Source of the DNA: Synechococcus sp. CS-1330
GTDB lineage: Bacteria > Cyanobacteriota > Cyanobacteriia > PCC-6307 > Cyanobiaceae
Length of the DNA stretch: 64,000 nt
Assembly (NCBI GenBank): GCA_025128025.1
Contig: JAHLYR010000007.1
Span: 124,001-188,000 of the forward strand
Direction: 5' to 3'
Shown here: positions 37,945 to 59,875 of the stretch, piece after piece
Numbering within the stretch: position 1 is the first letter of the stretch
How the letters are laid out: the number at the start of each line of letters is the position of its first letter
Notes under the pieces: model-generated
What the model saw: only the letters and a program-made list of their open reading frames with translations
Told to the model about the DNA's origin: nothing
The model's database searches: none
Program-made: the position numbers and the translations under genes

Positions 37945-38207
37945 GGCCCCGCCAGGATCACCGCCTCGGCATCGGCCCGCGACAAGCCATAGGGAAAGTG
38001 ACGCACGCACACCTGGCCGTCGCTATGCCAGCTCACTTTGAGCTCGTCCACCTCCAGCTCAATCTGGGCGCTCCATTCAGGGCGGTGCAGGTCCCAAAGG
38101 CAGGGATTGGCGCGATGCCGCTTGGCACCCAACTGCTCCAGCCAGCGCTCCAGAGCAGGCAGGGGGTGGTGATACAGCGGTGTCTGGGAACTGGGCATCT
38201 CGGTCAT
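37941..38207 (-). CDS. DUF3143 family protein
   Basis: The 88-residue soluble protein matches the cyanobacterial DUF3143 family by the block YHHPLPALERWLEQLGA and the repeated Trp pattern CLWDLHRPEWSAQIELEVDELKVSW. Function is unknown. It overlaps the upstream J-domain gene by 4 bp, so the pair is probably co-translated and may work together. Confidence 0.8.
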   Translation of the reverse strand: MTEMPSSQTPLYHHPLPALERWLEQLGAKRHRANPCLWDLHRPEWSAQIELEVDELKVSWHSDGQVCVRHFPYGLSRADAEAVILAGP

Positions 38208-38665
38208 GAAGCCAACCCTGTCACGTTGGTGGGGGCAACCTCAGGCCACCAGCTCGGCCATTGCACCAATTGGGCACCGCGCATCCAGGCCACGCCCACA
38301 CCCAGAACCAAGCTCAACACCAGGGCAAAACCCAGCAGCAGCAGCGCCAGCCACTCGCCACCAGAAAGATCACGCCGCACCGAAGCAGGCCGAGAAATGA
38401 TGGTCGGGGGCGGTGCAACCGGGCTGCTGGGCACCGAAGGTGGGCGCAGCTGGTCGTCATAGCGCTGGCGCAGGGCCGGGTCGCTCAGCACCCCATAGGC
38501 CTGCTGCAGCTGCTGGAAAGCCACTGCAGCCTCCCCAGCCGGCAGCACGGTGGTGTCGGGGTGGAAGCGCTTGCTCAGCCCCCGGAACGCTTGGCGTAGC
38601 TCCTGGGGCGAGGCGGTCTGCGGCACCTGGAGCAACGTGTAATAACTGGGTGGGGAGCTGGCCAA
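38204..38665 (-). CDS. J-domain (DnaJ-like) membrane-anchored protein
   Basis: This 153-residue protein has an N-terminal J domain (residues 7-70) with the HPD motif in RFHPDTT that stimulates Hsp70 ATPase. A proline-rich linker follows. A single membrane helix ([20 protein letters not shown], about residues 106-125) leaves the J domain facing the cytosol or stroma side. It begins at a TTG and overlaps DUF3143 by 4 bp. It lacks the zinc and C-terminal domains of true DnaJ, so it is a targeted co-chaperone. Confidence 0.87.
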   Translation of the reverse strand: MASSPPSYYTLLQVPQTASPQELRQAFRGLSKRFHPDTTVLPAGEAAVAFQQLQQAYGVLSDPALRQRYDDQLRPPSVPSSPVAPPPTIISRPASVRRDLSGGEWLALLLLGFALVLSLVLGVGVAWMRGAQLVQWPSWWPEVAPTNVTGLAS

Positions 38666-38733
38666 GGGCAGGGCGCCGGGAAAACGATCCGGTCTGCGGG
38701 ATCCTAGAGATCAGAAACCCGTCGCCAAGCTGG

Positions 38734-39483
38734 ATGGCTCGCACCCTCACCGGCAATGCCCTCTGGCAGGAGCTCGGCTGGCAGCCCAGCCCAGCCCAAG
38801 AAAAGTCGCTTGGCGACCTGCAGGAGCAGCTGCGCCAATGGAACAGCAAGCTCAACTTGACCCGGCTGGTGGAGGACGACGACTTCTGGATAGCCCAGGT
38901 GTTTGACAGCCTTTGGCCCCTGGTGCCCCTACTGCAATCGGGGGCAGCCCAGGCACCGCTGCGGCTGATCGATGTGGGCACAGGCGGTGGCTTCCCTGGC
39001 CTGGCGCTAGCGATCGCCTTTCCCCAGGCCCAGTTGACCCTGGTGGATTCGGTGGGGCGCAAGGTGGAGGCGGTGCAGGCCATGGCCGCAGCGCTAGGGC
39101 TTGGGGAGCGAGTGCAACTGCGCTGCGAACGGATCGAGCGCACCGGCCAGCAGCAGGCCTGTCGGGGCCAGTTCGACTGGGCCCTGGCCCGGGCGGTGGC
39201 CAGCGCGCCGGTGGTAGCCGAATACCTGGTGCCGCTACTGAAACCCCAGGGGCGAGCCCTGCTTTATCGCGGCCAGTGGTCAGCCGCTGACCAACGGGAC
39301 CTCAACGCCGCCCTTATCCCCCTGAAGGCTGGCATCGACCAGTGCATGGCCAGGGAATTACCTACTGGCCGGGGTAGCCGCCACGCCCTGGTGGTTAAAC
39401 CGCTGGCCCCCTGCCCGCGCACCTATCCCAGGGCCGTGGGGCTGCCGGCTAAGCAGCCCCTGGGCGCGGCAACGTGCGCTTGA
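38734..39483 (+). CDS. rsmG: 16S rRNA (guanine-527-N7)-methyltransferase
   Basis: The 249-residue RsmG methylates G527 in the 530 loop of 16S rRNA. The family motifs [20 protein letters not shown] and [20 protein letters not shown] are intact, as is [20 protein letters not shown]. The ATG at 38734 is chosen; the frame is open upstream into the J-domain gene but without conserved sequence. The last 35 bp overlap the end of the convergent ferredoxin gene; the terminal LPAKQPLG fits the family. Confidence 0.95.
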   Translation: MARTLTGNALWQELGWQPSPAQEKSLGDLQEQLRQWNSKLNLTRLVEDDDFWIAQVFDSLWPLVPLLQSGAAQAPLRLIDVGTGGGFPGLALAIAFPQAQLTLVDSVGRKVEAVQAMAAALGLGERVQLRCERIERTGQQQACRGQFDWALARAVASAPVVAEYLVPLLKPQGRALLYRGQWSAADQRDLNAALIPLKAGIDQCMARELPTGRGSRHALVVKPLAPCPRTYPRAVGLPAKQPLGAATCA

Positions 39484-39844
39484 GACGCACCGGCGAAGGC
39501 ACACCAAGGGGAAGAATTTCCTGGCCTTCTAGCTGCTGCTGCAAATCGGGCAACTGCTCATAAGCAACCCAATGAATGCAATCAACGGGACAGGTATCGA
39601 TCGCCTCCTGTATCAGCTCGGTGGAGTCGCCGTCCTGGCGAATCGCCCGGGAGCGGCCCCAGTGGGGCTCCACCACAAAGGTGTTGACGGCCACGTGGGC
39701 GCAGTAGCGGCAGCCAATGCAGACAGCCTCGTCAACCCATACAGCCTTCTGCCCCAGGGCTCCACCCAGCAGTGGTTCGTGACCACTACGCCGTGACTCG
39801 GGGGAAAGGGCCGTAGCGGTGAACGCCAGGGAGGGATCAACCAT
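39449..39844 (-). CDS. 4Fe-4S ferredoxin-like protein
   Basis: This 131-residue protein has one bacterial-type 4Fe-4S site. CIGCRYC supplies three ligands and CP in [11 protein letters not shown] the fourth; an extra Cys follows. The phrase [17 protein letters not shown] with the long [28 protein letters not shown] resembles the ferredoxin domain found fused to J domains in green-algal plastids (CDJ3-5). It probably transfers electrons or senses redox state. The ATG at 39844 lies 20 bp after the DUF1257 stop, making it the last gene of the Ycf35 cluster. Confidence 0.88.
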   Translation of the reverse strand: MVDPSLAFTATALSPESRRSGHEPLLGGALGQKAVWVDEAVCIGCRYCAHVAVNTFVVEPHWGRSRAIRQDGDSTELIQEAIDTCPVDCIHWVAYEQLPDLQQQLEGQEILPLGVPSPVRLKRTLPRPGAA

Positions 39845-39864
39845 GCCGAGGTGAGCTCCCGGAT

Positions 39865-40254
39865 CTAGGCCCAACGGGTAACCACCAATTCAATGCTGCC
39901 ATCCTGCTGCTGGGCTTGCTCGCTCACCTGGAAACCCTCCTCAGCCGTGGCGGCCAGGATGCTGCGCAGGGCATATCTCTGATTGAGCTGGGCCAGGAAG
40001 CGCTCCACCGGCACTGGCTGATTCCAGAGATCGAGATCGGTCACCAGCTCATAGCTGCCGGTTTCAGAATTGAGGCGAAAACCGATATCAGCGCCATTGG
40101 CCTGGGCCACAGCCAGCTGGGCCTCCACGGTTTGGCCGCGATAGCCGCGCACCATCAAGCTCCCCTGCCTTGGGCCGTGGCCCAGATCCTCGAGCGCCTC
40201 GAGCAAGGACTGGCGATCGCGGAGCTCGGTTTTGATGGTGCTGAAGTGCGACAT
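39865..40254 (-). CDS. ycf35: DUF1257 family protein (Ycf35)
   Basis: The 129-residue soluble protein corresponds to DUF1257, known as Ycf35 in red-algal plastid genomes. MSHFSTIKTELRDRQSLLEAL and the block NGADIGFRLNSETGSYELVTD are characteristic. Function is unknown. Cys is absent, so it does not bind Fe-S itself. The ATG at 40254 sets the conserved N-terminus; the frame is open upstream to 40485 but would overlap DUF2997. It lies 22 bp after DUF2997 and 20 bp before the ferredoxin gene. Confidence 0.88.
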   Translation of the reverse strand: MSHFSTIKTELRDRQSLLEALEDLGHGPRQGSLMVRGYRGQTVEAQLAVAQANGADIGFRLNSETGSYELVTDLDLWNQPVPVERFLAQLNQRYALRSILAATAEEGFQVSEQAQQQDGSIELVVTRWA

Positions 40255-40276
40255 CGTTTTGGGAGAAGTAATCGGT

Positions 40277-40480
40277 TCAGGAGAGGGACTGGACCTGGCT
40301 TTGCTGGGCCTGCTGCTGGCAAATAAAGGCCTCAGCCGTAGACCGGCGCTGCTGCACAACTCCAAGCCTGGCCTCAATGCGCTCAGTGAGCTGCTCGCAA
40401 GCCATGCCATGCAGCCCTTCCACCAGCTCATCGACGCGCCCATCGGGGTGGATTCGATAGCGGATGGTGAGCTGTTCCAT
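40277..40480 (-). CDS. DUF2997 family protein
   Basis: This 67-residue protein has the DUF2997 pattern LTIRYRIHPDGRVDELVEGLHGMACEQLTERIEARLG, a short beta region followed by a helix. Two Cys are present (GMACEQ, FICQQQ). Function is unknown. DUF2997 genes commonly stand beside DUF1257 genes, as here (22 bp). It starts 50 bp after the HEAT-repeat gene. Confidence 0.83.
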   Translation of the reverse strand: MEQLTIRYRIHPDGRVDELVEGLHGMACEQLTERIEARLGVVQQRRSTAEAFICQQQAQQSQVQSLS

Positions 40481-40530
40481 CCCACGGATTGAGAAGTTTG
40501 TGAATGTTAACCAGGAAATCCTGCACCTGG

Positions 40531-41391
40531 TTAGCTGAGCAACCCCTCCTCCACCAGCGTCTGCAGACGCTCCAGCACCTCCGGCTGCTCGAGCTGCTCG
40601 AGGGCCAACCGGGCCTCATCGCGCACCCCCGATTCGAAATCGTTGAGCATGGCGTGCAACAGCGACTCAACCACCAGCTGCTGCCGGGGCTCCACCAGCT
40701 CGCCGTAGAGGCGACCGAGGGCCCAAGCGCTGTTGCTGCGCACCGCCGGCTCACTGTCGATGCGCAGGCTGAGCAACAGCTGGGCCGCGGCGGGATCGGC
40801 CTTGGCCGGCCCGGTGCAACCCGCCTCAGCCAGGGAGCTGGCAGCCCAGAGGCGCACCGCGGCGATGTCCACCTGAAGGGAGCGGATTAGGGGATTGAGG
40901 ATGGGGGCATCGGGGTAGTTGCCCAGGCTCCAGGCCACGGCCTTGCGCACGTAGCCGTTGTCGTCTGAGACCAGCAGGCCCAGCAGGGGCTCAACCGCCT
41001 GGGGGCTGGGGTTGCGGCCCAGGGCGTAGACCGCACTCATCCGCAGGATCGGACAGCTCACCGTCAGCAGCGGCAGCAGCAGGGGCAGGGCCCGGGGATC
41101 GCGGTGTTCACAAAAAATACGCAACCCCTGCATGCACTGCTCCTGGCTGCCTGCCCCTGCATCGCCCCGCAACAACGCCAATCCCAGATCGCACTCGGCC
41201 GCCACATCACTGGCCGTTGGATCACTGCTATCGAGGTCGTCGAGCGGATCACCGCGCAGCTCCTCTGCCAGCTCCTGAGCCAGCATCTCGGGGTCGAGGT
41301 ACAGCTCCTGGGGACTACCTCCGAAGGGACTCACCCCAACGGAGGAACTCTCCCCTCCGGACGGCTGATCGGACTGGGGGGAAACGCTCAC
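40531..41391 (-). CDS. HEAT-repeat protein (possibly IaiH-like)
   Basis: The 286-residue protein has five or six HEAT/PBS-lyase-type repeats from about residue 95 on, for example RMSAVYALGRNPSPQAVEPL, VRKAVAWSLGNYP and VRSNSAWALGRLYGEL. The first 60 residues are acidic and disordered. Such proteins are scaffolds. Cyanobacteria have HEAT proteins acting as bilin lyases (CpcE/F) and as the IscA2 partner IaiH. The ferredoxin neighbour favours an Fe-S link, but that is inference. It starts at a GTG, 9 bp after a 41-aa membrane-protein gene. Confidence 0.85.
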   Translation of the reverse strand: MSVSPQSDQPSGGESSSVGVSPFGGSPQELYLDPEMLAQELAEELRGDPLDDLDSSDPTASDVAAECDLGLALLRGDAGAGSQEQCMQGLRIFCEHRDPRALPLLLPLLTVSCPILRMSAVYALGRNPSPQAVEPLLGLLVSDDNGYVRKAVAWSLGNYPDAPILNPLIRSLQVDIAAVRLWAASSLAEAGCTGPAKADPAAAQLLLSLRIDSEPAVRSNSAWALGRLYGELVEPRQQLVVESLLHAMLNDFESGVRDEARLALEQLEQPEVLERLQTLVEEGLLS

Positions 41392-41400
41392 AACGTTGAC

Positions 41401-41526
41401 TCAGCCAATCGGGGCGGGGGCCGCCATGTCACCTGGCAACCAGATGCGGGCGCTCACGGCAAACAGAGCCAGACCAAACAACACCACAATCGCGGCCGGC
41501 AGCAGGGTGGAGCGAAAAAATTGCAC
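41401..41526 (-). CDS. Very small single-pass membrane protein (41 aa)
   Basis: A GTG at 41526 opens a 41-codon frame ending in TGA at 41401-41403. The product starts MQFFRSTLLPAAIVVLFGLA and ends with DMAAPAPIG. One hydrophobic helix spans residues 6-25, followed by a short polar tail. It resembles the size and shape of small photosystem or NDH accessory subunits, but I cannot name it. It lies 9 bp upstream of the HEAT-repeat gene on the same strand. No strong ribosome-binding site is seen. Confidence 0.55.
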   Translation of the reverse strand: MQFFRSTLLPAAIVVLFGLALFAVSARIWLPGDMAAPAPIG

Positions 41527-41593
41527 AGCCGTGGCTTTTGCGAGTGCTGCCTTCCATCATCGCCCCTAGGGTTCGCCGACTAACTCCCATCTG

Positions 41594-42865
41594 ATGGCTG
41601 ATAAAAGTTCCGGCAGCTGGCGGCGCCTGACAGCTGTGACCGCCGAGGGAGTAGCCAGCGGCACCCCGCTGATGGTGGGCAGCAAGTTGCTGCAGGGCTG
41701 GCTCACCGCCAGCGGCGTACCGCTCGCCCTGATCGGCCTGATCCCGCTAGCTGAGCTGCCCTACACCCTCAAGCTTTTCTGGGCGCCGCTTTTAGACCGC
41801 TGGCCGATCGCCTGGCCCGATCGCCGCCGCGGCTGGCTGCTGCTGATGCAGCTAATTCTGGTGCCAGTGATTGCGGCGATGGCCCTGCTGCGACCCAGCA
41901 CAAATCCAGCCAGCCTCACCGCCATCGGCATCGCTGCCCTGGTCCTGGCCGTCTGCAGTGCCACTCAGGACATCGCTGTCGACGCCTACCGCACCGACCT
42001 CCTGCCCGAAGCGGAGCGGGGGCCAGGTGCTGCCGGAGCCACCCTCGGCTACCGGGCCGCCATGCTCGCAGTGGGTGCCGGTGGATTCCTGCTGGCTGAT
42101 CGCTTTGGCTGGCCGGCCGCCTTCCTTGCCGCCGCAGCTCTGCTGGCGGCCGTAGTGCCGATCACGATCTGGGCCCCGGCCCTGCAACCGGTGCAACACC
42201 CGGTCACGAGCCTGCGGCAGGCGGTGCTTGGTCCAACGCGGGAGTTCCTGTTCCGGGCGGGACCAAACCGGGCCTGGCAGTTGCTGCTGCTGGTGCTGCT
42301 CTACCGCTGGCCCGATGGCCTGCTGAACGCCATGGCCATACCCTTCCTGAAATTACAGGGGTTCAGCGATGCCCAGATCGGCTTGGTGCAGGGGGGCTGG
42401 GCGATTGCCGCCACCATGGCCGGCACCGTGATTGGCGGCGTGCTGTTTGCCCGGATCGGCATGAACCGCTCCCTGTGGCTGTTCGCCATCGCCGGCGTCT
42501 GCGGCAACCTCACCTACTGGGCTCTAGCCCAATTCAATTGGGGCTTCGGCGGGCTGATCGCTGCCGTGAGCCTGGAGAACCTGAGCGGAGGCATGGTGGG
42601 CGCGGTGTTTGTGGCGCTGCTGATGAGCCTCTGCAACCCACGCTTTTCGGCCACCCAGTACGCCCTGCTTTCTGGCATCTACGCCCTTAGCCGCTCGCTG
42701 CTGTCGGCCCCAGCCGGCGTGGTGGCGGGCAACGTGGGCTGGCCCATGTTTTTCCTGGCTACGGCCGCTGCCGCCATACCGGCTTTTCTGCTGATGCTGC
42801 AGCTCACCCCCTGGGGGGAACAGGAAGCACGCGGCGCCTTCGATCCCAACCGCGACGCCACCTGA
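41594..42865 (+). CDS. MFS transporter, AmpG-like
   Basis: This 423-residue protein has about twelve membrane helices. The N-terminal block ASGTPLMVGSKLLQGWLTASG and CSATQDIAVDAYRTDLL are characteristic of the AmpG branch of the major facilitator superfamily, which imports muropeptides in enterobacteria. In cyanobacteria the substrate is not established. It stands alone on the plus strand between the HEAT cluster (divergent) and rlmN (convergent, 12 bp). Confidence 0.85.
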   Translation: MADKSSGSWRRLTAVTAEGVASGTPLMVGSKLLQGWLTASGVPLALIGLIPLAELPYTLKLFWAPLLDRWPIAWPDRRRGWLLLMQLILVPVIAAMALLRPSTNPASLTAIGIAALVLAVCSATQDIAVDAYRTDLLPEAERGPGAAGATLGYRAAMLAVGAGGFLLADRFGWPAAFLAAAALLAAVVPITIWAPALQPVQHPVTSLRQAVLGPTREFLFRAGPNRAWQLLLLVLLYRWPDGLLNAMAIPFLKLQGFSDAQIGLVQGGWAIAATMAGTVIGGVLFARIGMNRSLWLFAIAGVCGNLTYWALAQFNWGFGGLIAAVSLENLSGGMVGAVFVALLMSLCNPRFSATQYALLSGIYALSRSLLSAPAGVVAGNVGWPMFFLATAAAAIPAFLLMLQLTPWGEQEARGAFDPNRDAT

Positions 42866-42877
42866 TCGAGCTCTAGC

Positions 42878-50225
<7,348 letters not shown>

Positions 50226-50308
50226 CGGCTTGCAGCTCGCGGAGATCGAGAAAGGAAGGGGAGGTACGGCTTCGCCCGCAGGAGGAGCGATCCGCGATCA
50301 ATCAGCGA

Positions 50309-53599
<3,291 letters not shown>

Positions 53600-53698
53600 G
53601 CGGTGAACCTGCAGGAACGGGTGGATAAGGACTGGGCAGCGGAACGCATCTGATGTCGATCACAGCTGACTTGAATGCTCCGCAACCGCCCACACAAA

Positions 53699-53726
53699 CA
53701 GCCGCTCCCCCAGTAGGGAACGGCTG
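53699..53726 (-). terminator. Possible terminator between tatD and rpoB
   Basis: On the minus strand CAGCCG and CGGCTG flank a short G/C-paired inner stem and a TACT-type loop, followed by TGTTTGTGT. The tail is only partly T-rich, so this may attenuate rather than end the rpsT-tatD transcript. Confidence 0.45.
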
Positions 53727-53811
53727 CCCGCTGGGGCATGCTTAACGGGGTCGCTTCAAGAATGCAGACGTCGACAACAAGCAGCGCTTCCGCTTCCAGG
53801 CCAATAAAACA

Positions 53812-54636
53812 TCATACATTGTGAAGCGGCAGGCCAAACAGCTGTGACGCGTTGGAACTGCTGGTATGAGCCACTTCTGTGAGGGTTTGCCCACGCAAAT
53901 CGGCCACTCGGGCTGCCACCGCCGCCACAAAAGCCGGTTCGTTGCGCTTGCCGCGGCGGGGCACCGGCGCCAAGAAGGGGCAATCGGTTTCCACCAGGTA
54001 GCGATCAGCGGGCACCTGGCGGGCGCAGGCATGGGTGGCTTCCGCCTTGGGGAAAGTCACCGTGCCGCTAAAGCTAATGAAGAAACCGAGCTCTAAAAAC
54101 CCAGCCATCTCCCCCGGATCTCCGCCCCAGCAATGCATCACGCCGCGAGGGCAGCCACCTAGGGAGGCCCGCTGCCTCAGCAAGGCCAGCATCGGCTCGG
54201 CAGCGTCGCGACAATGAACGATCACAGGCAGATCCAGCTCCACTGCCAGATCAAGCTGGGGCTCGAGCATGGCCATCTGAGCAGCCAGATTCTGCTCACG
54301 GAACAGATCGAGTCCGAGTTCTCCGATCGCCACCACCCGCCGATCAGCCTGGGCGGCTCGACGCAAAATCTCTGGCGTGTCGGGCTGCCAATGCTCGGTA
54401 TCGAGCGGATGGACCCCTACGGAATAGCGCAACTCGTCAAAACGGTCTGCCAGGGCGCGGATCGCTGGGATTTCCCCCGGCTCAACGCAGGCATGGACAA
54501 GGGAACGAACACCTGCATCACGCCAGCGCTGGGCCACCGCCTCTAAATCGTCGTCAAAATTGCGGAAAACGATGTGGCAGTGGCTGTCGACCAAAACGGG
54601 CAAACCCGATTCAGTCGATGCTGGCGAGGCAGTCAC
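53812..54636 (-). CDS. tatD: TatD family metal-dependent DNase
   Basis: This 274-residue TIM-barrel hydrolase shows the metal ligands of the family: His-x-His in VDSHCHIVF, Glu in IGELGLDLF, His in VIVHCRDAAEP, His in VMHCWGGDP and Asp in VETDCPFLAP. TatD proteins act as 3'-5' exonucleases in DNA repair or turnover. It starts at a GTG 14 bp after rpsT and precedes rpoB, an order I recall from other picocyanobacteria. Confidence 0.93.
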   Translation of the reverse strand: MTASPASTESGLPVLVDSHCHIVFRNFDDDLEAVAQRWRDAGVRSLVHACVEPGEIPAIRALADRFDELRYSVGVHPLDTEHWQPDTPEILRRAAQADRRVVAIGELGLDLFREQNLAAQMAMLEPQLDLAVELDLPVIVHCRDAAEPMLALLRQRASLGGCPRGVMHCWGGDPGEMAGFLELGFFISFSGTVTFPKAEATHACARQVPADRYLVETDCPFLAPVPRRGKRNEPAFVAAVAARVADLRGQTLTEVAHTSSSNASQLFGLPLHNV

Positions 54637-54650
54637 GGAGGGAAGCTGGC

Positions 54651-55019
<369 letters not shown>

Positions 55020-55079
55020 TCACCGCCTGCAAGAGCTGTGCCGGCCTAACTTGACAATCCCGTAACCCTGAGCCGTTCC

Positions 55080-56396
<1,317 letters not shown>

Positions 56397-56417
56397 GATG
56401 GGGGAGCTTGCTTCGCC

Positions 56418-56879
56418 ATGGTGACGTTTCACTCCACCCGGCTGGAACGCACCACCACGGCCAGCATCAGCTGCCACGACATCAGCACAGAGCTGCAAGC
56501 ATTTGTGGATGCCACCGGGATCCGCAATGGTCTGCTGGTGGCAGCCGGCCAGCACACCACCACCGCTCTGGTCGTAAACGAAGCCGAGGAACGGTTACTG
56601 GGCGACATCGAACGCCACTTCCTGGCCCTGACGCCCCCCGACCGGGCCTACGCCCACAACGACCTGCACCTGCGGCCGGGCATTCCCGCCGATGAGCCGC
56701 GCAACGCCCATGCCCACCTGATCGCCCTGAAGCTGGGCAACCACCTCACCCTGCCGATCGTGAACGGCCGCCTGGGCCTGGGCCGCTACCAGGCCGTGCT
56801 GCTGGTGGAATTGGATGGACCCCGTCAGCGCCAGGTGCTGCTGCAGCTTTGCGGCGACAGGAGCGGAGTTGAGGGCTGA
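56418..56879 (+). CDS. yjbQ: YjbQ family (UPF0047) protein
   Basis: This 153-residue YjbQ-type protein has the conserved His motifs AGQHTTTALVVNE, RAYAHNDLHLRPG and NAHAHLIALKLGN. Family members have a thiamine phosphate synthase-like side activity in E. coli, but their true role is uncertain. The C-terminal VLLVELDGPRQRQVLLQL fits the family. It lies 21 bp after hisD and converges with rpiA (3 bp between stops). Confidence 0.88.
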   Translation: MVTFHSTRLERTTTASISCHDISTELQAFVDATGIRNGLLVAAGQHTTTALVVNEAEERLLGDIERHFLALTPPDRAYAHNDLHLRPGIPADEPRNAHAHLIALKLGNHLTLPIVNGRLGLGRYQAVLLVELDGPRQRQVLLQLCGDRSGVEG

Positions 56880-56882
56880 GCC

Positions 56883-57596
56883 TCAGCGCTTGACCAGATC
56901 CCGCACCCGGGGCTCGCCGTCCACGATTTCACCGACCAGCACCTGGTCGGTGATGTTCACGAACAGGCCGTTCTCCAACACGCCCGGCAGGTTGTTGATC
57001 GCCGCCTCCAGGCCAGCCGGATCGCTAATGCCACCAGCGAATTTCACATCCAACACGAGATTGCCCTGATCGGTGACCACGGGGCCAGCCTTCTTTACGG
57101 CCATCCGCAACTGGGCATCGCCACCCATCACTGCTAGCTGGGCCTGCACCTGACGCCAGGCACCAGGCAGGACCTCTACGGGCAACAGAAAGCTGAGATT
57201 CAAGGTGTCGACGAGCTTGGTGGAATCCACCACCACCACAAAGCGATCGGCCCGCACTGCTACCAATTTCTCCTGAACGTGGCAGGCACCACCGCCCTTG
57301 ATCAATTGAAAAGCGGGATCCACCTCATCTGCGCCATCAATTGCAAGATCGATGCGCTCAATCGCATTAAGACTCTTGAGCGGAATGCCGAGCTCAGCTG
57401 CCAGCACCTCGCCTTGAAAGGAGGTGGTGACACCCACCACATCACTGAGTTCACCGCTCTTGAGCTTGGCTCCGAGGGCTTGAATCATCAAAGCTGCGGT
57501 TGACCCGGAACCCAGGCCGACCACCATGCCGCTCTGGATCTGCTCAGTGGCCGCAGCAGCCACTGCCTGCTTCATCCGGTCCTGCAGATCCGACAT
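56883..57596 (-). CDS. rpiA: Ribose-5-phosphate isomerase A
   Basis: The 237-residue enzyme interconverts ribose 5-phosphate and ribulose 5-phosphate, feeding the Calvin cycle and pentose phosphate pathway. [39 protein letters not shown] and the catalytic Glu/Asp/Lys in these blocks are present. The ATG at 57596 is preferred to the TTG one codon upstream. It lies 36 bp downstream of the HtrA gene on the same strand and may be read from it. Confidence 0.97.
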   Translation of the reverse strand: MSDLQDRMKQAVAAAATEQIQSGMVVGLGSGSTAALMIQALGAKLKSGELSDVVGVTTSFQGEVLAAELGIPLKSLNAIERIDLAIDGADEVDPAFQLIKGGGACHVQEKLVAVRADRFVVVVDSTKLVDTLNLSFLLPVEVLPGAWRQVQAQLAVMGGDAQLRMAVKKAGPVVTDQGNLVLDVKFAGGISDPAGLEAAINNLPGVLENGLFVNITDQVLVGEIVDGEPRVRDLVKR

Positions 57597-57632
57597 CAAA
57601 TATTCCTGAATCGGCCGCGACCGTAGCAGCGC

Positions 57633-59187
<1,555 letters not shown>

Positions 59188-59252
59188 GCCGCCTATCCCC
59201 TAGGCTGAATGCTTGCCCGGCGGGCATACCCTCCAGTCACGGTTTGGCGCCT

Positions 59253-59298
59253 CGCTGAGCATTCAGCGCTTCGCTAAGGGTTCAGTTTTTTACTGAAC
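59253..59298 (+). promoter_or_regulatory. Two hairpins in the rimP-nusA-infB leader
   Basis: CGCTGA-GCAT-TCAGCG (59253-59268) and GTTCAGT-TTTTT-ACTGAAC (59280-59298) are perfect inverted repeats within the 183-bp gap before rimP. A third, weaker one (GCAGT/ACTGC) follows at about 59313-59329. They could form a structured leader; the last has no T-tract after it, so it is not a standard terminator. Confidence 0.4.
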
Positions 59299-59370
59299 AG
59301 CTGTGCTCTGCAGGGCAGTTTTAGTACTGCACAAGCCGGCGGGCCGCCTGCCCCCAGCTTCCCCGCCCCA

Positions 59371-59844
59371 TTGCCACACCCCCTCCTGCCCGACCTGGAG
59401 CGCCTAGCCCAAGCGGCTGTGGTTGCTACTGGCTTTGAGCTAAAGGGAGTGCACGTCTTCACCCATCGCATCCCCATGACGGTGCAGGTGCTGGTGCAGC
59501 GAGCTGATGGCAGTGACATCAACCTGGATGAGTGCGCCTCCCTTAGTGCACCGCTGGCCGAGGCGATCGAGGCTGCCGAGCTACTTGGTGATGCTTATGT
59601 GCTGGAGATCAGCAGCCCTGGCGTCAGCGACGAGCTGCACGAGGATCGCGATTTCCGCTCATTTCGCGGATTTCCCGTTGTCGTGCTCTGCCGTGACAAC
59701 GAAGGGATCGACGTGCGGCGCGAAGGGCTCCTCCTAGAGCGCGATGCGACGGATGTTCACATCAACATCCGCGGCCGCACCCAGCGCATCCCCCGAGACT
59801 CCGTGATCAGCGTCTGCCTGGTCACCCCATCCGAGTCCGACTGA
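59371..59844 (+). CDS. rimP: Ribosome maturation factor RimP
   Basis: This 157-residue protein assists 30S assembly. The N-terminal half has LERLAQAAVVATGFELKGVHVF, and the phrases INLDECASLSAPLAEAIEA and YVLEISSPGVSD are the family core. The start is a TTG at 59371. It opens the conserved rimP-nusA-ylxR-infB order, and nusA follows 31 bp downstream. Confidence 0.94.
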   Translation: MPHPLLPDLERLAQAAVVATGFELKGVHVFTHRIPMTVQVLVQRADGSDINLDECASLSAPLAEAIEAAELLGDAYVLEISSPGVSDELHEDRDFRSFRGFPVVVLCRDNEGIDVRREGLLLERDATDVHINIRGRTQRIPRDSVISVCLVTPSESD

Positions 59845-59875
59845 CTTTCCCCTGACCATTTCTCACCCCTGATCC

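Noticed and set aside
55053..55079. TTGACA as a -35 box for hisD
   Set aside because: A matching -10 at 16-18 bp is absent and would fall at the hisD start codon itself.
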